A stretch of DNA of 64,000 nt from Streptomyces peucetius (GCF_025854275.1 NZ_CP107567.1:2914001-2978000); one strand, 5' to 3'; numbered from the stretch's first letter, positions 25,231 to 34,398 are shown. Made by a program: numbers and translations. The notes: a model not told the origin generated them from the sequence alone.

Positions 25231-26082
25231 TCAGTCCTTCACGGCGCCGCCGAGTCCGGAGACCAGGCGCCGCTGTACGAGGACGAAGAAGACGAGCACC
25301 GGCACGGTCATCACGGTCGACGCCGCCATGATCCCGCCCCAGTCGTTCTCGTCCGGTTTGAAGAAGACCAGCAGCGCCATCGGCAGTGTCGACTGCGAGG
25401 TGTCGCTGATGATGAACGACTTGGCGAACAGGAAGTCGTTCCAGGTGGAGATGAAGGAGAACACGCTGGTCGCGACCAGCCCGGGGAAGACCAGCGGGAA
25501 GAGGATCTGCCACAGGAAGCGGCTGCGGCTCGCGCCGTCGATGTACGCCGCCTCCTCCAGCGCTTCCGGTACGGCCTTGACGAAGCCGCGCAGCATCCAG
25601 ATCGCGAACGGCAGCGAGAAGGCGATGTGCGGCAGGATGAGTGAACCGAGGGTGTTCAGCTGTCCGAAGTCGCGCATCAGGAAGAACAGCGGAATGGTCA
25701 GCGCCTCGACCGGGACCATCTGCGCCACGAGGAACATGATGAGCAGCGTCGTGCGGAACTTGAAGCGGAACCGGGTGACGGCGGTGGCGGCGAGGAAGGC
25801 GATCAGCGCCGAGGCGACGACGACCGTACCGGCGACGATCAGGCTGTTGAGGAAATAGGTTCCGAATTCCTCCTGCTGGAAGACCCGGCGGAACGAGTCG
25901 AGCGACGGGGAAAGAGTCCACGGCTTCGCTTCCGTCGACTGGATCTCTCCGGCCGGTTTGAAGGCGGAGAGCACCATCCAGTACAGCGGGAAGGCGACGA
26001 CGACCGCGATGACCAGCGCCGCTGCCTCCGCCAGCAGCCGCCCGGGCCGCCGCACCCGTATCGGTTGGCGCATCAGGCTCAT
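25231..26082 (-). CDS. ABC sugar transporter permease (MalG-type)
   Basis: A 283-residue permease with six membrane helices and the EAA loop EALEEAAYIDGASRSRFLWQILFPLVFPG (about residues 185-213) that contacts the ATPase. The C-terminal VQRRLVSGLGGAVKD is typical of the CUT1 family. ATG 26082 overlaps the stop of the preceding permease (ATGA). The nearby GH20 enzyme suggests N-acetylglucosamine or chito-oligosaccharide import (DasC-like). No ATPase gene is present in the cluster; Streptomyces importers of this class commonly share the MsiK ATPase. Confidence 0.9.
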   Translation of the reverse strand: MSLMRQPIRVRRPGRLLAEAAALVIAVVVAFPLYWMVLSAFKPAGEIQSTEAKPWTLSPSLDSFRRVFQQEEFGTYFLNSLIVAGTVVVASALIAFLAATAVTRFRFKFRTTLLIMFLVAQMVPVEALTIPLFFLMRDFGQLNTLGSLILPHIAFSLPFAIWMLRGFVKAVPEALEEAAYIDGASRSRFLWQILFPLVFPGLVATSVFSFISTWNDFLFAKSFIISDTSQSTLPMALLVFFKPDENDWGGIMAASTVMTVPVLVFFVLVQRRLVSGLGGAVKD

Positions 26083-27053
26083 ATCTCTTCTCCCTGACGT
26101 CGCAGCAGGCGCAGATACACGAGGGTGACCGCCAGCAGAATCAGCAGCATGACCACGCCGATCGCGGAGCCCAGGCTGTACTGCGAGGACGCGAAGGCCT
26201 TCTGATAGGCGTACACATTGAGCACGAGATTCTGTCCGGCGATGCCTCCGCCGTTCGTCATCACATAGATCTGGGTGAAGACCTTGAAGTCCCAGATGAT
26301 CGACTGGATGGTGACGACCACGAGAATCGGCCGGAGCATCGGAGCCATGACGGAGCGCCAGATCCGCCACTGCGAGGCGCCGTCCAGCGAGGCGGCCTCC
26401 AGCACCTCCCCGGGGATCGCCCTGATCCCGGCGTACACGGTCACCATGACGAACGGGAACGAGCACCACACGACCTCGAACAGGACGAGCGCGAAGGCGC
26501 TGAGACGCCCGTACGTCCAGGAGAAGTCGCCCAGTCCCAGGATCCGGTTGACCGGGCCGTAGTCGGGGTCGAAGAGGAACACCCAGACGGTGGAGCCGGT
26601 GATCGCGGGCGTCGCCCAGGCGCCGAGCGCGGCGAGCATCAGCGCGAGCCGCGGCAGTGCGCGTACCCGGGTCAGCAGGACGGCCAGTGCGCAGCCGACG
26701 GCGAGGGTGGTGACCACGCATGCCGCCGCGAAGAGCAGGGTCGCCAGGAGCACCTGCCAGAACTGGCTGTCGGCGAAGAGCGTCCGGTAGTTGCCGAGCC
26801 CCTGGAAGGTGGTCGGTTCACCGCCGCTGACCTGGGCCTGGGTGTATTCGAGGAAGGAGATCAGGCCGAGCTGGTAGATCGGGTAGACGAGCAGTCCGGC
26901 GAGTATTACCAGCGCGGGTGCGAGGTAGAGCCAAGGGGCCTTGGCCCCTCGGCGTCGCGGCGGCTTCGCAGGCCGGGTGGGCGTGCGCGGCGGGCGGGAC
27001 GCGGCCCCTGCGGGGACCGCGACCGGCTCGGGTGCGGCTGTCCTGTACGCCAT
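26079..27053 (-). CDS. ABC sugar transporter permease (MalF-type)
   Basis: A 324-residue permease with a basic, proline-rich cytoplasmic N-terminus and six or seven membrane helices (WLYLAPALVILAGLLVYPIYQL first). The EAA loop is GEVLEAASLDGASQWRIWRSVMAPMLRP. ATG 27053 is chosen because the upstream frame overlaps the binding-protein gene, which ends 4 nt earlier. It is DasB-like and pairs with the downstream permease. Confidence 0.9.
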   Translation of the reverse strand: MAYRTAAPEPVAVPAGAASRPPRTPTRPAKPPRRRGAKAPWLYLAPALVILAGLLVYPIYQLGLISFLEYTQAQVSGGEPTTFQGLGNYRTLFADSQFWQVLLATLLFAAACVVTTLAVGCALAVLLTRVRALPRLALMLAALGAWATPAITGSTVWVFLFDPDYGPVNRILGLGDFSWTYGRLSAFALVLFEVVWCSFPFVMVTVYAGIRAIPGEVLEAASLDGASQWRIWRSVMAPMLRPILVVVTIQSIIWDFKVFTQIYVMTNGGGIAGQNLVLNVYAYQKAFASSQYSLGSAIGVVMLLILLAVTLVYLRLLRRQGEEI

Positions 27054-27057
27054 GGGT

Positions 27058-28362
27058 TCAGCCCGCGTCGGTGAACGCGGCGTCCATCTTCTTCGCGGCG
27101 TCACCGGCGGCCGCGGCCACGTCCTTCTTGCCGCTGACGATCTCCTGGAACATGGTCGGCAGGACGAGTGACGCGTCGATCCGGCCCCACGCGGGCGAGG
27201 CGGGGACGAACTTGGTGCCGGCGCCGAGCGTCTCGATGAAAGGCTTCACGAACGGCTGCTTCTTCGCCGCCTCGGTGCGCACGTCGGTGTACGTGGGCAG
27301 GAAGCCCATCGCGTCGAACAGCTTGCCCTGCGTCTCCTTGCCGGCGAGCCGCTTCATCAGGTCCACCGCCAGAGTGCGGTGCGAACTGCTCCTCAGCACG
27401 CCGAGGTTGTTGCCGCCGGCGAAGGCGGGGGCGATCTCTCCGGCCTTCACACCCGGCAGCGGTACGACGGCGTACTTGCCCTTGACCGTGCCGGCCTCGA
27501 CGGCCTGGTGGCTGAAGTCGCCGCCGATCGCCATGGCGGCCTTGCCGGAGGCGAAGGCGGTGACGGTGGCGTTGCCGCCCATGGAGGCGCACTTGGCGGC
27601 GGGGCAGTTTTCGTCGCCGAAGAGGGACGTGTACGCCTTGATGCCCTTCTGAGCGGCGGCGCTGTCGATGGCGGACGTGTAGGAGCCGCCGCTCTCCTCG
27701 GCGAGCTCGCCGCCGTGGGACCAGATGAAGGGCATCGCGCCGTAGGTGTAGGCGCCGCCGACCGCGAGGCCGTAGAGATCGGGCTTCGCCTTGTGGATCT
27801 TCTTTGCGGTCGCGATCAGCTCGTCCTGGGTCTTGGGGGCCTCGATACCGAGTTCCTCGAAGACGTCGGTGCGGTAGTAGAGGGCCCGTACACCGACGAA
27901 GAGCGGGGCACCGTAGATCTTCCCGTCGACCGTGACGGACTGCTCGGCGGTCGGGTCGGTGTCCGCGGCCTCCTCCCAGGCGCCGAACTCGGCCGTGATG
28001 TCGGCGAGTCCGCCGTCCCTGACGTATCCGGCGGTGTCGGTGTTGCCGTACTCGACCAGGTCGGGGGCGCTCGAGGGGTCGTTGAACGCCGCCTTGATCC
28101 GCTGGGCGCGGGTCTCCACCGGGATGTACTCGACCTCGACCTCGGCGCCCTGGTGCGCCTTCTCGAACGCGGCGACCGCGACGTCGACGACCTTCTCCTT
28201 GGGCTTGTTGTTGACCTCCTGGAACAGCCAGACCCGCAGCGTTCCGCTCTTGTCGTCCTGCTGTGCGCTGTTGTCGGAGGTCCGGGGCGCGCAGGCGGTG
28301 GCGGTGAGACCTGCCAGCGCGAGTGCCGCGACCGGGGCGGCGATTCGGGAGATGAGCTTCAT
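27058..28362 (-). CDS. ABC sugar transporter solute-binding lipoprotein
   Basis: A 434-residue extracellular family 1 binding protein. Signal peptide with lipobox LTATAC (Cys about residue 24), then the class hallmark GTLRVWLFQEVNNKPKEKVVDVAVAAFEKAHQGAEVEVEYIP. Mid-protein features include LTG-like GVRALYYRTDVFEELGIEAPKTQDELIATAKKI and GKAAMAIGGDF. ATG 28362 follows GGGGAC. It is the first gene of the importer operon and is probably the regulated one; a CGTTGC-n7-GCAACG palindrome lies just upstream. GlcNAc/chito-oligosaccharide specificity is inferred from the downstream GH20 gene. Confidence 0.9.
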   Translation of the reverse strand: MKLISRIAAPVAALALAGLTATACAPRTSDNSAQQDDKSGTLRVWLFQEVNNKPKEKVVDVAVAAFEKAHQGAEVEVEYIPVETRAQRIKAAFNDPSSAPDLVEYGNTDTAGYVRDGGLADITAEFGAWEEAADTDPTAEQSVTVDGKIYGAPLFVGVRALYYRTDVFEELGIEAPKTQDELIATAKKIHKAKPDLYGLAVGGAYTYGAMPFIWSHGGELAEESGGSYTSAIDSAAAQKGIKAYTSLFGDENCPAAKCASMGGNATVTAFASGKAAMAIGGDFSHQAVEAGTVKGKYAVVPLPGVKAGEIAPAFAGGNNLGVLRSSSHRTLAVDLMKRLAGKETQGKLFDAMGFLPTYTDVRTEAAKKQPFVKPFIETLGAGTKFVPASPAWGRIDASLVLPTMFQEIVSGKKDVAAAAGDAAKKMDAAFTDAG

Positions 28363-28383
28363 GCGGGTCCCCTGCCAATTGAG

Positions 28384-28402
28384 CGTTGCAACATACGCAA
28401 CG
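28384..28402. promoter_or_regulatory. Inverted repeat upstream of sugar-binding gene (candidate operator)
   Basis: CGTTGC (28384-28389) and GCAACG (28397-28402) flank AACATAC, 22 bp upstream of the binding-protein ATG. TATGTT on the minus strand within it could be the -10. It does not match the DasR consensus TGGTCTAGACCA; a LacI- or ROK-type repressor is possible. Confidence 0.5.
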
Positions 28403-28540
28403 GGTGTTTCGCACTGCACAACAGGCAGGAGGCTAGGCCCGGCCGAACGGCCGGACAAGAGGGAGACGAGAGGTCTCAACCACTCTGTGACCGGGTGGCG
28501 CATTCCGTGCAACGGACCACCGCGGACGCCGGTACGCAGA

Positions 28541-28578
28541 CGGCCCCCGGCACGCGCCGAAGCGCGTCCCGGGGGCCG
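28541..28578. terminator. Terminator of the DUF3039-type gene
   Basis: A 17-bp stem with one mismatch (28541-28557 with 28562-28578, loop CGAA) lies 22 bp beyond the stop codon of the leftward small gene at 28601. The stem is strongly GC-rich and lacks a long T-run. Confidence 0.65.
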
Positions 28579-28600
28579 TTGCCGACTGGGCGGCGGAAGG

Positions 28601-28900
28601 CTACTTCTTGTCCTTGCCGCTCTTGCCCTTGTCCTTGTCCTTGTCGCCGCCGGCGCCCATGGACTCGTAGATCTCCTTGCACATGGGGCAGACCGGGTAC
28701 TTCTTGGGGTCACGCCCCGGCACCCAGACCTTTCCGCACAGTGCCACCACGGGAGTGCCGTCGAGGGCGCTCGCCATGATCTTGTCCTTCTGGACGTAAT
28801 GGGCGTAGCGCTCGTGGTCGCCGTCGCCGTGCGACACCTGCGGTGTCGGCTCCACGAGGGTTCCCGTGCCTGTCCCGCGCTCGGGCTCAAGAGTGCTCAT
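28601..28900 (-). CDS. DUF3039-type small zinc-binding protein
   Basis: A 99-residue actinobacterial protein. The core HERYAHYVQKDKIMASALDGTPVVALCGKVWVPGRDPKKYPVCPMCKEIY has three cysteines (C-x17-C-x2-C) plus histidines likely to bind zinc. The tail is lysine/aspartate-rich (KDKDKGKSGKDKK). It matches my memory of DUF3039 proteins, which are widespread in actinobacteria with unknown function. ATG 28900 is preferred over an ATG three codons upstream. It is transcribed toward, but terminated before, the sugar importer operon. Confidence 0.85.
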   Translation of the reverse strand: MSTLEPERGTGTGTLVEPTPQVSHGDGDHERYAHYVQKDKIMASALDGTPVVALCGKVWVPGRDPKKYPVCPMCKEIYESMGAGGDKDKDKGKSGKDKK

Positions 28901-29080
28901 GGGCTCCAAGGGTACCCACGACGCGGTGCCTTCGGGAGCAAGGCCCTGCGGGCCGTTTCAGGACGGCCCTCTCCCCCTCTGCCCGGCGGCCCCCCGCGCA
29001 TCTGCGGACGGCCGGATTCCCCGCCGCCCGGCCGGGGCGGCCGGGCCCGTGCGGGCCGCGCGGTCGGTGCCACGCGCCGG

Positions 29081-29641
29081 TCAGTTCAGGCTCGGGTCGT
29101 CCGGGTACGTGGCGAACATCGCCAGCTCGTTGCGCTGACGCCGCAGCACCGACCGCCACAGGCTCTCCGGGCGGGGCGACGACACGTCCCCCGGCTCCGA
29201 CTCCACGACGTACCAGGCGCCGTCCTGCAGCTCGTCCTCCAGCTGCCCCGGACCCCAGCCCGCGTAGCCGGCGAAGATCCGAAGGGAGCCGAGGGCGCCG
29301 CCCAGCAGTTCCGGCGGGGCCTCGAGATCGACGAGTCCGATCGCGCCGTACACCCGCCGCCAGCCGAGCGGGCCCTCGTCGCCGGGTATCACGGCGACAC
29401 CGAGAGCCGCGTCGAGGGAGACGGGGCCGCCCTGGAAGACGACGCCCGGCTCACCGGCCAGCGCGCCCCACGACTCGAGAATGTCCTCGACGACCACCGG
29501 GGTGGGTCTGTTGAGGATCACACCGAGGGAGCCCTCGTCGTCGTGATCGAGCAGCAGCACCACCGCCCGGTCGAAGTTCGGGTCCGCCAGGGCGGGTGCG
29601 GCGACGAGCAGCCGGCCTGTGAGCGAGGACACCTCGGTCAT
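29081..29641 (-). CDS. YqgE/AlgH family protein (UPF0301)
   Basis: A 186-residue protein with the AlgH/YqgE signatures MTEVSSLTGRLLVAAPALADPNFDRAVVLLLDHDDEGSLGVILNRPT at the N-terminus, VVFQGGPVSLDAALGV in the middle, and IFAGYAGWGPGQLEDEL, which forms the conserved C-terminal fold. The length is typical (about 185). ATG 29641 is preferred by similarity to relatives; ATG 29650 is three codons upstream. Function is poorly known in general (a regulatory or redox-linked role has been suggested). It is divergent from murA. Confidence 0.93.
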   Translation of the reverse strand: MTEVSSLTGRLLVAAPALADPNFDRAVVLLLDHDDEGSLGVILNRPTPVVVEDILESWGALAGEPGVVFQGGPVSLDAALGVAVIPGDEGPLGWRRVYGAIGLVDLEAPPELLGGALGSLRIFAGYAGWGPGQLEDELQDGAWYVVESEPGDVSSPRPESLWRSVLRRQRNELAMFATYPDDPSLN

Positions 29642-29927
29642 GCGAGACATGATCCCGCATCTTGGCCGTCCGCGGGGCCCGAGCGGCACAGTGTCCGAAC
29701 CTCGCAGGATGGGCGCAGCTCACGGACGGGCGGGCGGCGGAGCTCCGCCGCCCACAGCGGTGACGGTGCGCGAGGCACGGGGGACACAGCGTGTTGTGCC
29801 CAATTCATTACGTACCAGAAGCGTCCCGGGCCATACAGAACCGGTCCTCCGCCCCCTTACCCTTTTCTCTGTCCCCCGACCGCCCCTCCCCCTCGCTCCG
29901 CTGGGGGACCTCCGGAACGCGAGATTC

Positions 29928-31268
29928 ATGACCGGCACAGACGATGTACTGCTTGTCCACGGCGGCACCCCGCTCGAGGGCGAGATCCGCGTCCGCGGCG
30001 CGAAGAACCTCGTGCCCAAGGCCATGGTCGCCGCCCTGCTGGGCAGCGAACCGAGCCGGCTGCGCAATGTGCCGGACATCCGTGACGTGAGAGTCGTACG
30101 CGGACTGCTGCAGCTGCACGGTGTGACGGTCCGCCCCGGCGAGGAGCCCGGCGAGCTGGTCCTCGACCCGACGTACGTCGAGAGCGCGAACGTCGCCGAC
30201 ATCGATGCCCACGCGGGTTCGTCGCGCATCCCGATCCTCTTCTGCGGGCCCCTGCTGCACCGCCTCGGCCACGCGTTCATCCCCGGGCTCGGCGGATGCG
30301 ACATCGGCGGCCGGCCCATCGACTTCCACTTCGACGTGCTGCGACAGTTCGGCGCGACGATCGAGAAGCGCGCGGACGGGCAGTACCTGGAGGCCCCGCA
30401 GCGGCTGCGCGGCACCAAGATCCGTCTGCCGTACCCGTCGGTCGGCTCGACCGAGCAGGTGCTGCTGACGGCGGTGCTCGCGGAAGGCGTCACCGAGCTG
30501 ACGAACGCGGCGGTCGAGCCGGAGATCGAGGACCTCATCTGCGTGCTGCAGAAGATGGGCGCGATCATCTCCGTGGACACCGACCGGACGATCCGGATCA
30601 CCGGTGTCGACAAGCTCGGCGGTTACGCCCACCGGGCCCTCCCGGACCGCCTGGAGGCGGCGTCCTGGGCGTCCGCGGCGCTGGCCACCGAGGGCAACAT
30701 CTACGTACGCGGCGCCCAGCAGCGCTCGATGATGACGTTCCTCAACACGTACCGGAAGGTCGGTGGCGCGTTCGAGATCGACGACGAGGGCATACGCTTC
30801 TGGCACCCCGGCGGGCGGCTCAAGTCCATCGCGCTGGAGACGGACGTGCACCCCGGCTTCCAGACGGACTGGCAGCAGCCGCTGGTGGTGGCCCTGACGC
30901 AGGCCACGGGGCTGTCCATCGTGCACGAGACGGTGTACGAGTCGCGGCTGGGATTCACGTCGGCGCTGAACCAGATGGGTGCGCACATCCAGCTGTACCG
31001 CGAGTGCCTGGGCGGCTCCCACTGCCGCTTCGGCCAGCGCAACTTCCTGCACTCCGCGGTCGTGTCCGGCCCGACGAAGCTCCAGGGCGCGGACCTGGTC
31101 ATCCCCGACCTGCGCGGCGGCTTCTCGTACCTGATCGCGGCGCTGGCGGCGCAGGGGACGAGCCGGGTGCACGGGATCGACCTGATCAACCGGGGGTACG
31201 AGAACTTCATGGAGAAGCTGGAGAAGCTCGGCGCGAAGGTCGAGCTGCCGGGCGGACCGATCGTCTGA
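29928..31268 (+). CDS. murA: UDP-N-acetylglucosamine 1-carboxyvinyltransferase
   Basis: A 446-residue EPT/RTPC-fold enzyme that adds enolpyruvate from PEP to UDP-GlcNAc, the first committed step of peptidoglycan synthesis. Conserved features are RGAKNLVPKAMVAALL (Lys26, the Lys22 equivalent), GLGGCDIGGRPIDFH with the catalytic/fosfomycin-target Cys124, and PDRLEAASWASAALATEG. The Cys is present (not the Asp of mycobacteria), so fosfomycin could alkylate it. ATG 29928 begins MTGTDDVLLVHGG; longer frames to 29619 are GC-driven. Streptomyces often carry two murA paralogues; this is the one next to hup. Confidence 0.95.
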   Translation: MTGTDDVLLVHGGTPLEGEIRVRGAKNLVPKAMVAALLGSEPSRLRNVPDIRDVRVVRGLLQLHGVTVRPGEEPGELVLDPTYVESANVADIDAHAGSSRIPILFCGPLLHRLGHAFIPGLGGCDIGGRPIDFHFDVLRQFGATIEKRADGQYLEAPQRLRGTKIRLPYPSVGSTEQVLLTAVLAEGVTELTNAAVEPEIEDLICVLQKMGAIISVDTDRTIRITGVDKLGGYAHRALPDRLEAASWASAALATEGNIYVRGAQQRSMMTFLNTYRKVGGAFEIDDEGIRFWHPGGRLKSIALETDVHPGFQTDWQQPLVVALTQATGLSIVHETVYESRLGFTSALNQMGAHIQLYRECLGGSHCRFGQRNFLHSAVVSGPTKLQGADLVIPDLRGGFSYLIAALAAQGTSRVHGIDLINRGYENFMEKLEKLGAKVELPGGPIV

Positions 31269-31284
31269 CGACGCCTGCCGTACA

Positions 31285-31322
31285 CCGACGGTCCCCGCGG
31301 GTGCTCCCGCGGGGGCCGTCGG
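31285..31322 (+). terminator. Terminator of murA
   Basis: A 17-bp stem with one mismatch (31285-31301 with 31306-31322, loop TGCT) starts 17 bp after the murA stop. Confidence 0.8.
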
Positions 31323-31892
31323 CGTACCGGGTGACGCCGCTGCGCGGGCCTTTCCCCCACCCCGCTCCTTCCCGTGACCGGGGGCGAGCCCTCGGACCTC
31401 CTGACGCCCTCCGACCGCCCGCGCCGCCCCTCTGCGACCAGGCTGCCCCTGTGCCGGGCGTTGCAGTGTGCCTCCAGCCTCGTCTACGTCTACGACTGCG
31501 GCGCACGCGCGGGCAGAGCCCGGCCCCGCAGGGGCGCGGCCGTGCGGGGCACGGGGCAGTGGCCCCCGCAGAGGGCTCCTGCCCCTTCCGCGACCCCGGG
31601 GCGGGCCCCGGAGCCCGTGACGGCCTCCAGTCGCCTCCCAGACCGCGCCTCGTCGAGACGTGCAGGGCACCCACGGCGCCCGGTCGAGGTGCCGGCGGCG
31701 CCGGTGCGGGGGCGCGGAACAGTCAGGGGTGGTCCTGCAGGGCCGGGGCCCGGGATTGCCAGAGGCGGCCCCTCAGGGCGGGAGCCGGTGCCCCTGAGGG
31801 ATCTGGGCCGGGGCATGGGCGGGGCAGGCCCTGCGGCGCCGGGGCGGGCCACAGGAAGGCCAGGGTGGGCCCTGCGGGTCCGGGCGTGCAGA

Positions 31893-31923
31893 AGGGCGGC
31901 CACCCGTGCCGGGTGGCCGCCCT
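31893..31923 (-). terminator. Terminator of hup (bidirectional hairpin)
   Basis: A perfect 14-bp stem, AGGGCGGCCACCCG (31893-31906) with CGGGTGGCCGCCCT (31910-31923), 3-nt loop, 18 bp beyond the hup stop. Confidence 0.85.
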
Positions 31924-31940
31924 CTTGTTGTGCCGGGGCC

Positions 31941-32222
31941 TTACTTGCCCTTGGCGGCTTCCTTGAGCTTCGAGCCCGCGGAGACCTTCACGCTGTAGCC
32001 GGCCGGGATCTGGATCGGGTCGCCGGTCTGCGGGTTGCGCGCGGTGCGAGCGGCACGGTGGGTGCGCTCGAAGGTCAGGAAGCCGGGGATGGTGACCTTC
32101 TCGTCGCCCTTGGCGACGACCTCGCCGACGGTCTCGGCGAGAGCGGCCAGAACGGCGTCGGCGTCCTTGCGGGTCACCTCGGCGCGGTCGGCCAGCGCGG
32201 CCACCAGCTCACTGCGGTTCAT
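31941..32222 (-). CDS. hup: HU-family DNA-binding protein
   Basis: A 93-residue HU. The classic fold is seen in MNRSELVAALADRAEVTRKDADAVLAALAETVGEVVAKGDEKVTIPGFLTFERTHRAARTARNPQTGDPIQIPAGYSVKVSAGSKLKEA, with the DNA-embracing arm around RTHRAARTARNPQTG (the P of NPQTG intercalates). It lacks the long lysine/alanine tail of the second Streptomyces HU (HupS), so it corresponds to HupA, the vegetative nucleoid protein. GGGAG lies 9 nt upstream of the ATG. Confidence 0.97.
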   Translation of the reverse strand: MNRSELVAALADRAEVTRKDADAVLAALAETVGEVVAKGDEKVTIPGFLTFERTHRAARTARNPQTGDPIQIPAGYSVKVSAGSKLKEAAKGK

Positions 32223-32576
32223 TTTGTTACTCCCGTGTTCTTCTTGCCTGTGAGGCGTGGATCGAAGCCGATGCTGCCAGGGCCCTCGGACAGTCCCCGG
32301 ACCCGGGTCTGCTGTCAGACCCCTCCGCGCCCGCGGGGGCCTGCCCCCAGGACGCAGGTCCTCGGGGGAGCATCCTGCCCCCACCAGCGGCGGGAAAGCG
32401 AATCCGGCACCCTCCGGTGTCACCCTGGAGCCGCACGAAATCCACCACCGCCTCATCGTGGTGACGTCCCGTCGACTCCCTCGGAGCCGACGGAGCCGGC
32501 GGCCGGGGCCGCGTGCTCCCTGATCCGCCACCCTAAAGGGGGGTTTGCAAGCCCGCGACCCGCGACGCGCCGTATG
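32223..32576. other. hup upstream region (354 bp)
   Basis: This contains the hup promoter and leader. Visible structure: a small inverted repeat GGGTCTG/CAGACCC (32305-32322). No gene is recognised. It also contains the sequence just beyond the malic enzyme stop codon. Confidence 0.55.
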
Positions 32577-34010
32577 TCAGTGGGACGTGGGACCCGTCAC
32601 AGCGGCGCCGACGGCCTTCGCCGCGTCCCGTACCGCTCCCGCGACGGCTCCGGCGACCTTGTCGTTGAAGACGGACGGGATGATGTAGTTCGGGTTGAGC
32701 TCGTCCTCGGTGACGACGTCCGCGAGCGCGGCGGCGGCCGCGAGCATCATCTCCGTGTTGACGGTACGGGACTGGGCGTCCAGCAGACCGCGGAAGACAC
32801 CCGGGAAGACCAGCACGTTGTTGATCTGGTTCGGGAAGTCCGAACGGCCGGTGGCCACAACTGCCGCCGTCTGACGGGCGATTGCCGGGTCGACCTCCGG
32901 GTCGGGGTTCGCGAGCGCGAACACGATCGCCCCATCGGCCATGGCCGCGACATCCTCCGCGCCGAGGACGTTCGGCGCGGAGACGCCGATGAAGACGTCC
33001 GACCCGGCAACCGCTTCCTTCAGCGTGCCGGTGACGCCCTCGGGGTTGGTGTTGTCGGCGATCCAGCGCAGCGGCGAGTCCGGGGTGGCGGCCACCAGGT
33101 CCTCGCGGCCGGCGTGCACGACGCCGTGGATGTCGGCGACGACGGCGTGCTTGACGCCCGCCGCGATGAGGAGCTTGAGGATGGCCGTACCGGCGGCGCC
33201 GGCGCCGGACATGACGACCCGTACGTCGCTGATGCTCTTGCCCACCACGCGCAGGGCGTTGGTCAGCGAGGCGAGGACGACGATGGCGGTGCCGTGCTGG
33301 TCGTCGTGGAAGACGGGGATGTCGAGGGCCTCACGCAGCCGGGCCTCGATCTCGAAGCAGCGGGGCGCCGAGATGTCCTCGAGGTTGATGCCGGCGAAAC
33401 CGGGCGCGATCGCCTTGACGATCTCGACGATGGCGTCGGTGTCCTGGGTGTCGAGGCAGAGCGGCCAGGCGTCGATGCCGGCGAAGCGCTTGAAGAGGGC
33501 CGCCTTGCCCTCCATGACCGGCAGTGCGGCCTTGGGGCCGATGTTGCCGAGACCGAGGACGGCGGAGCCGTCGGTCACCACTGCGACGGAGTTCCGCTTG
33601 ATGGTCAGCCGGCGGGCGTCGTCGGGGTTCTCCGCGATCGCCATGCAGACCCGCGCCACACCGGGGGTGTAGATCATCGACAGGTCGTCACGGTTGCGGA
33701 TGGGGTGCTTGGACGCCATCTCGATCTTGCCGCCGAGGTGCATCAGGAACGTACGGTCGGAGACCTTGCCGAGGATGACGCCCTCGATGTTCCGCAGACC
33801 TTCGACGATCTCGTCCGCGTGGGCCGTGGAGCTGGCCGCGATGGTGACGTCGATCCGCAGCTTCTCGTGGCCGGAGGCGGTCACGTCCAGGCCGGTCACG
33901 GAGCCGCCGTGGGACTCCACGGCCGTGGTCAGCTGGGAGACCGCGGTTCCGCTCGCGGGCACCTCCAGCCGGACCGTCATCGAATACGAGACGCTGGGCG
34001 CCGTTGCCAT
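32577..34010 (-). CDS. NAD(P)-dependent malic enzyme with N-terminal ACT domain
   Basis: A 477-residue malate oxidoreductase (malate to pyruvate + CO2). An N-terminal ACT-like regulatory domain (about residues 8-85: YSMTVRLEVPASGTAVSQLTTAVESHGGSVTGLDV...) precedes the malic enzyme N-domain (IYTPGVARVCMAIAE; VVTDGSAVLGLGNIGPKAALPVMEGKAALFKRFAG) with the metal-binding EDISAPRCFEIE...FHDDQHGTA, then a Rossmann NAD domain (VMSGAGAAGTAILKLLIAAG). ACT domains usually sense amino acids, so allosteric control is likely. It supports anaplerosis and NADPH or NADH supply. ATG 34010 is the start. Confidence 0.94.
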   Translation of the reverse strand: MATAPSVSYSMTVRLEVPASGTAVSQLTTAVESHGGSVTGLDVTASGHEKLRIDVTIAASSTAHADEIVEGLRNIEGVILGKVSDRTFLMHLGGKIEMASKHPIRNRDDLSMIYTPGVARVCMAIAENPDDARRLTIKRNSVAVVTDGSAVLGLGNIGPKAALPVMEGKAALFKRFAGIDAWPLCLDTQDTDAIVEIVKAIAPGFAGINLEDISAPRCFEIEARLREALDIPVFHDDQHGTAIVVLASLTNALRVVGKSISDVRVVMSGAGAAGTAILKLLIAAGVKHAVVADIHGVVHAGREDLVAATPDSPLRWIADNTNPEGVTGTLKEAVAGSDVFIGVSAPNVLGAEDVAAMADGAIVFALANPDPEVDPAIARQTAAVVATGRSDFPNQINNVLVFPGVFRGLLDAQSRTVNTEMMLAAAAALADVVTEDELNPNYIIPSVFNDKVAGAVAGAVRDAAKAVGAAVTGPTSH

Positions 34011-34398
34011 GACCGGGTTCCTCTGCTTTCCCTAGCTTCTTCGCTATGCGGCACCGACGGCCGAAGGCCCGGCAGCGCTGTGAAGATGGTGACACCTACC
34101 TGCGAGTAGCAGGTAATGCGGTCATATTGTTTTCGGAAACTGTTTTCCACCATACGAGAAACCGGCCGGGAACTGAAGAGGCCCGCGTCACCTGTCAGGT
34201 GACGCGGGCCTCATCATGCGGTGGTCCGCGGCGGTCAAGTGGCACCGACCCGCCATGCTCGCCTCGCGGCAAGTGGTCCCTCTGAGGGACGAAGGTTGGG
34301 CCCGGGGGCTTGGATCGGGCCGGTGCCGTAACCAGGCTAACGCACCCTCCCGGCAAGTGATTCCCGTACGGGGCACCGACTTCGGGAGGGTGGCCCGT
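34011..34398. other. Intergenic region upstream of malic enzyme (388 bp)
   Basis: This holds the malic enzyme promoter and the helicase terminator (34178-34212). A TACCTGC-n5-GCAGGTA inverted repeat (34097-34115) about 90 bp upstream of the ATG is a candidate operator. An unusually AT-rich patch (GGTCATATTGTTTTCGGAAACTG, 34120-34141) stands out. No gene is seen. Confidence 0.6.
34178..34212 (-). terminator. Terminator of the HelD-like helicase gene
   Basis: A perfect 16-bp stem, GAGGCCCGCGTCACCT (34178-34193) with AGGTGACGCGGGCCTC (34197-34212), 3-nt loop. Confidence 0.8.

Larger units (their letters stand above)
31269..31940. other. Intergenic region between convergent murA and hup (672 bp)
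   Basis: Apart from the murA terminator at 31285 and the hup terminator at 31893, nothing gene-like is visible. The frames are Arg/Ala/Pro-rich and mutually overlapping. The middle (31500-31880) is rich in GGGGC/GGCCC near-repeats such as GGGCCGGGGC and CCTGCGG. Confidence 0.6.

Noticed and set aside
31374..34109. 911-codon plus-strand ORF
   Set aside because: Antisense to hup and the malic enzyme gene; low-complexity and no ribosome site.
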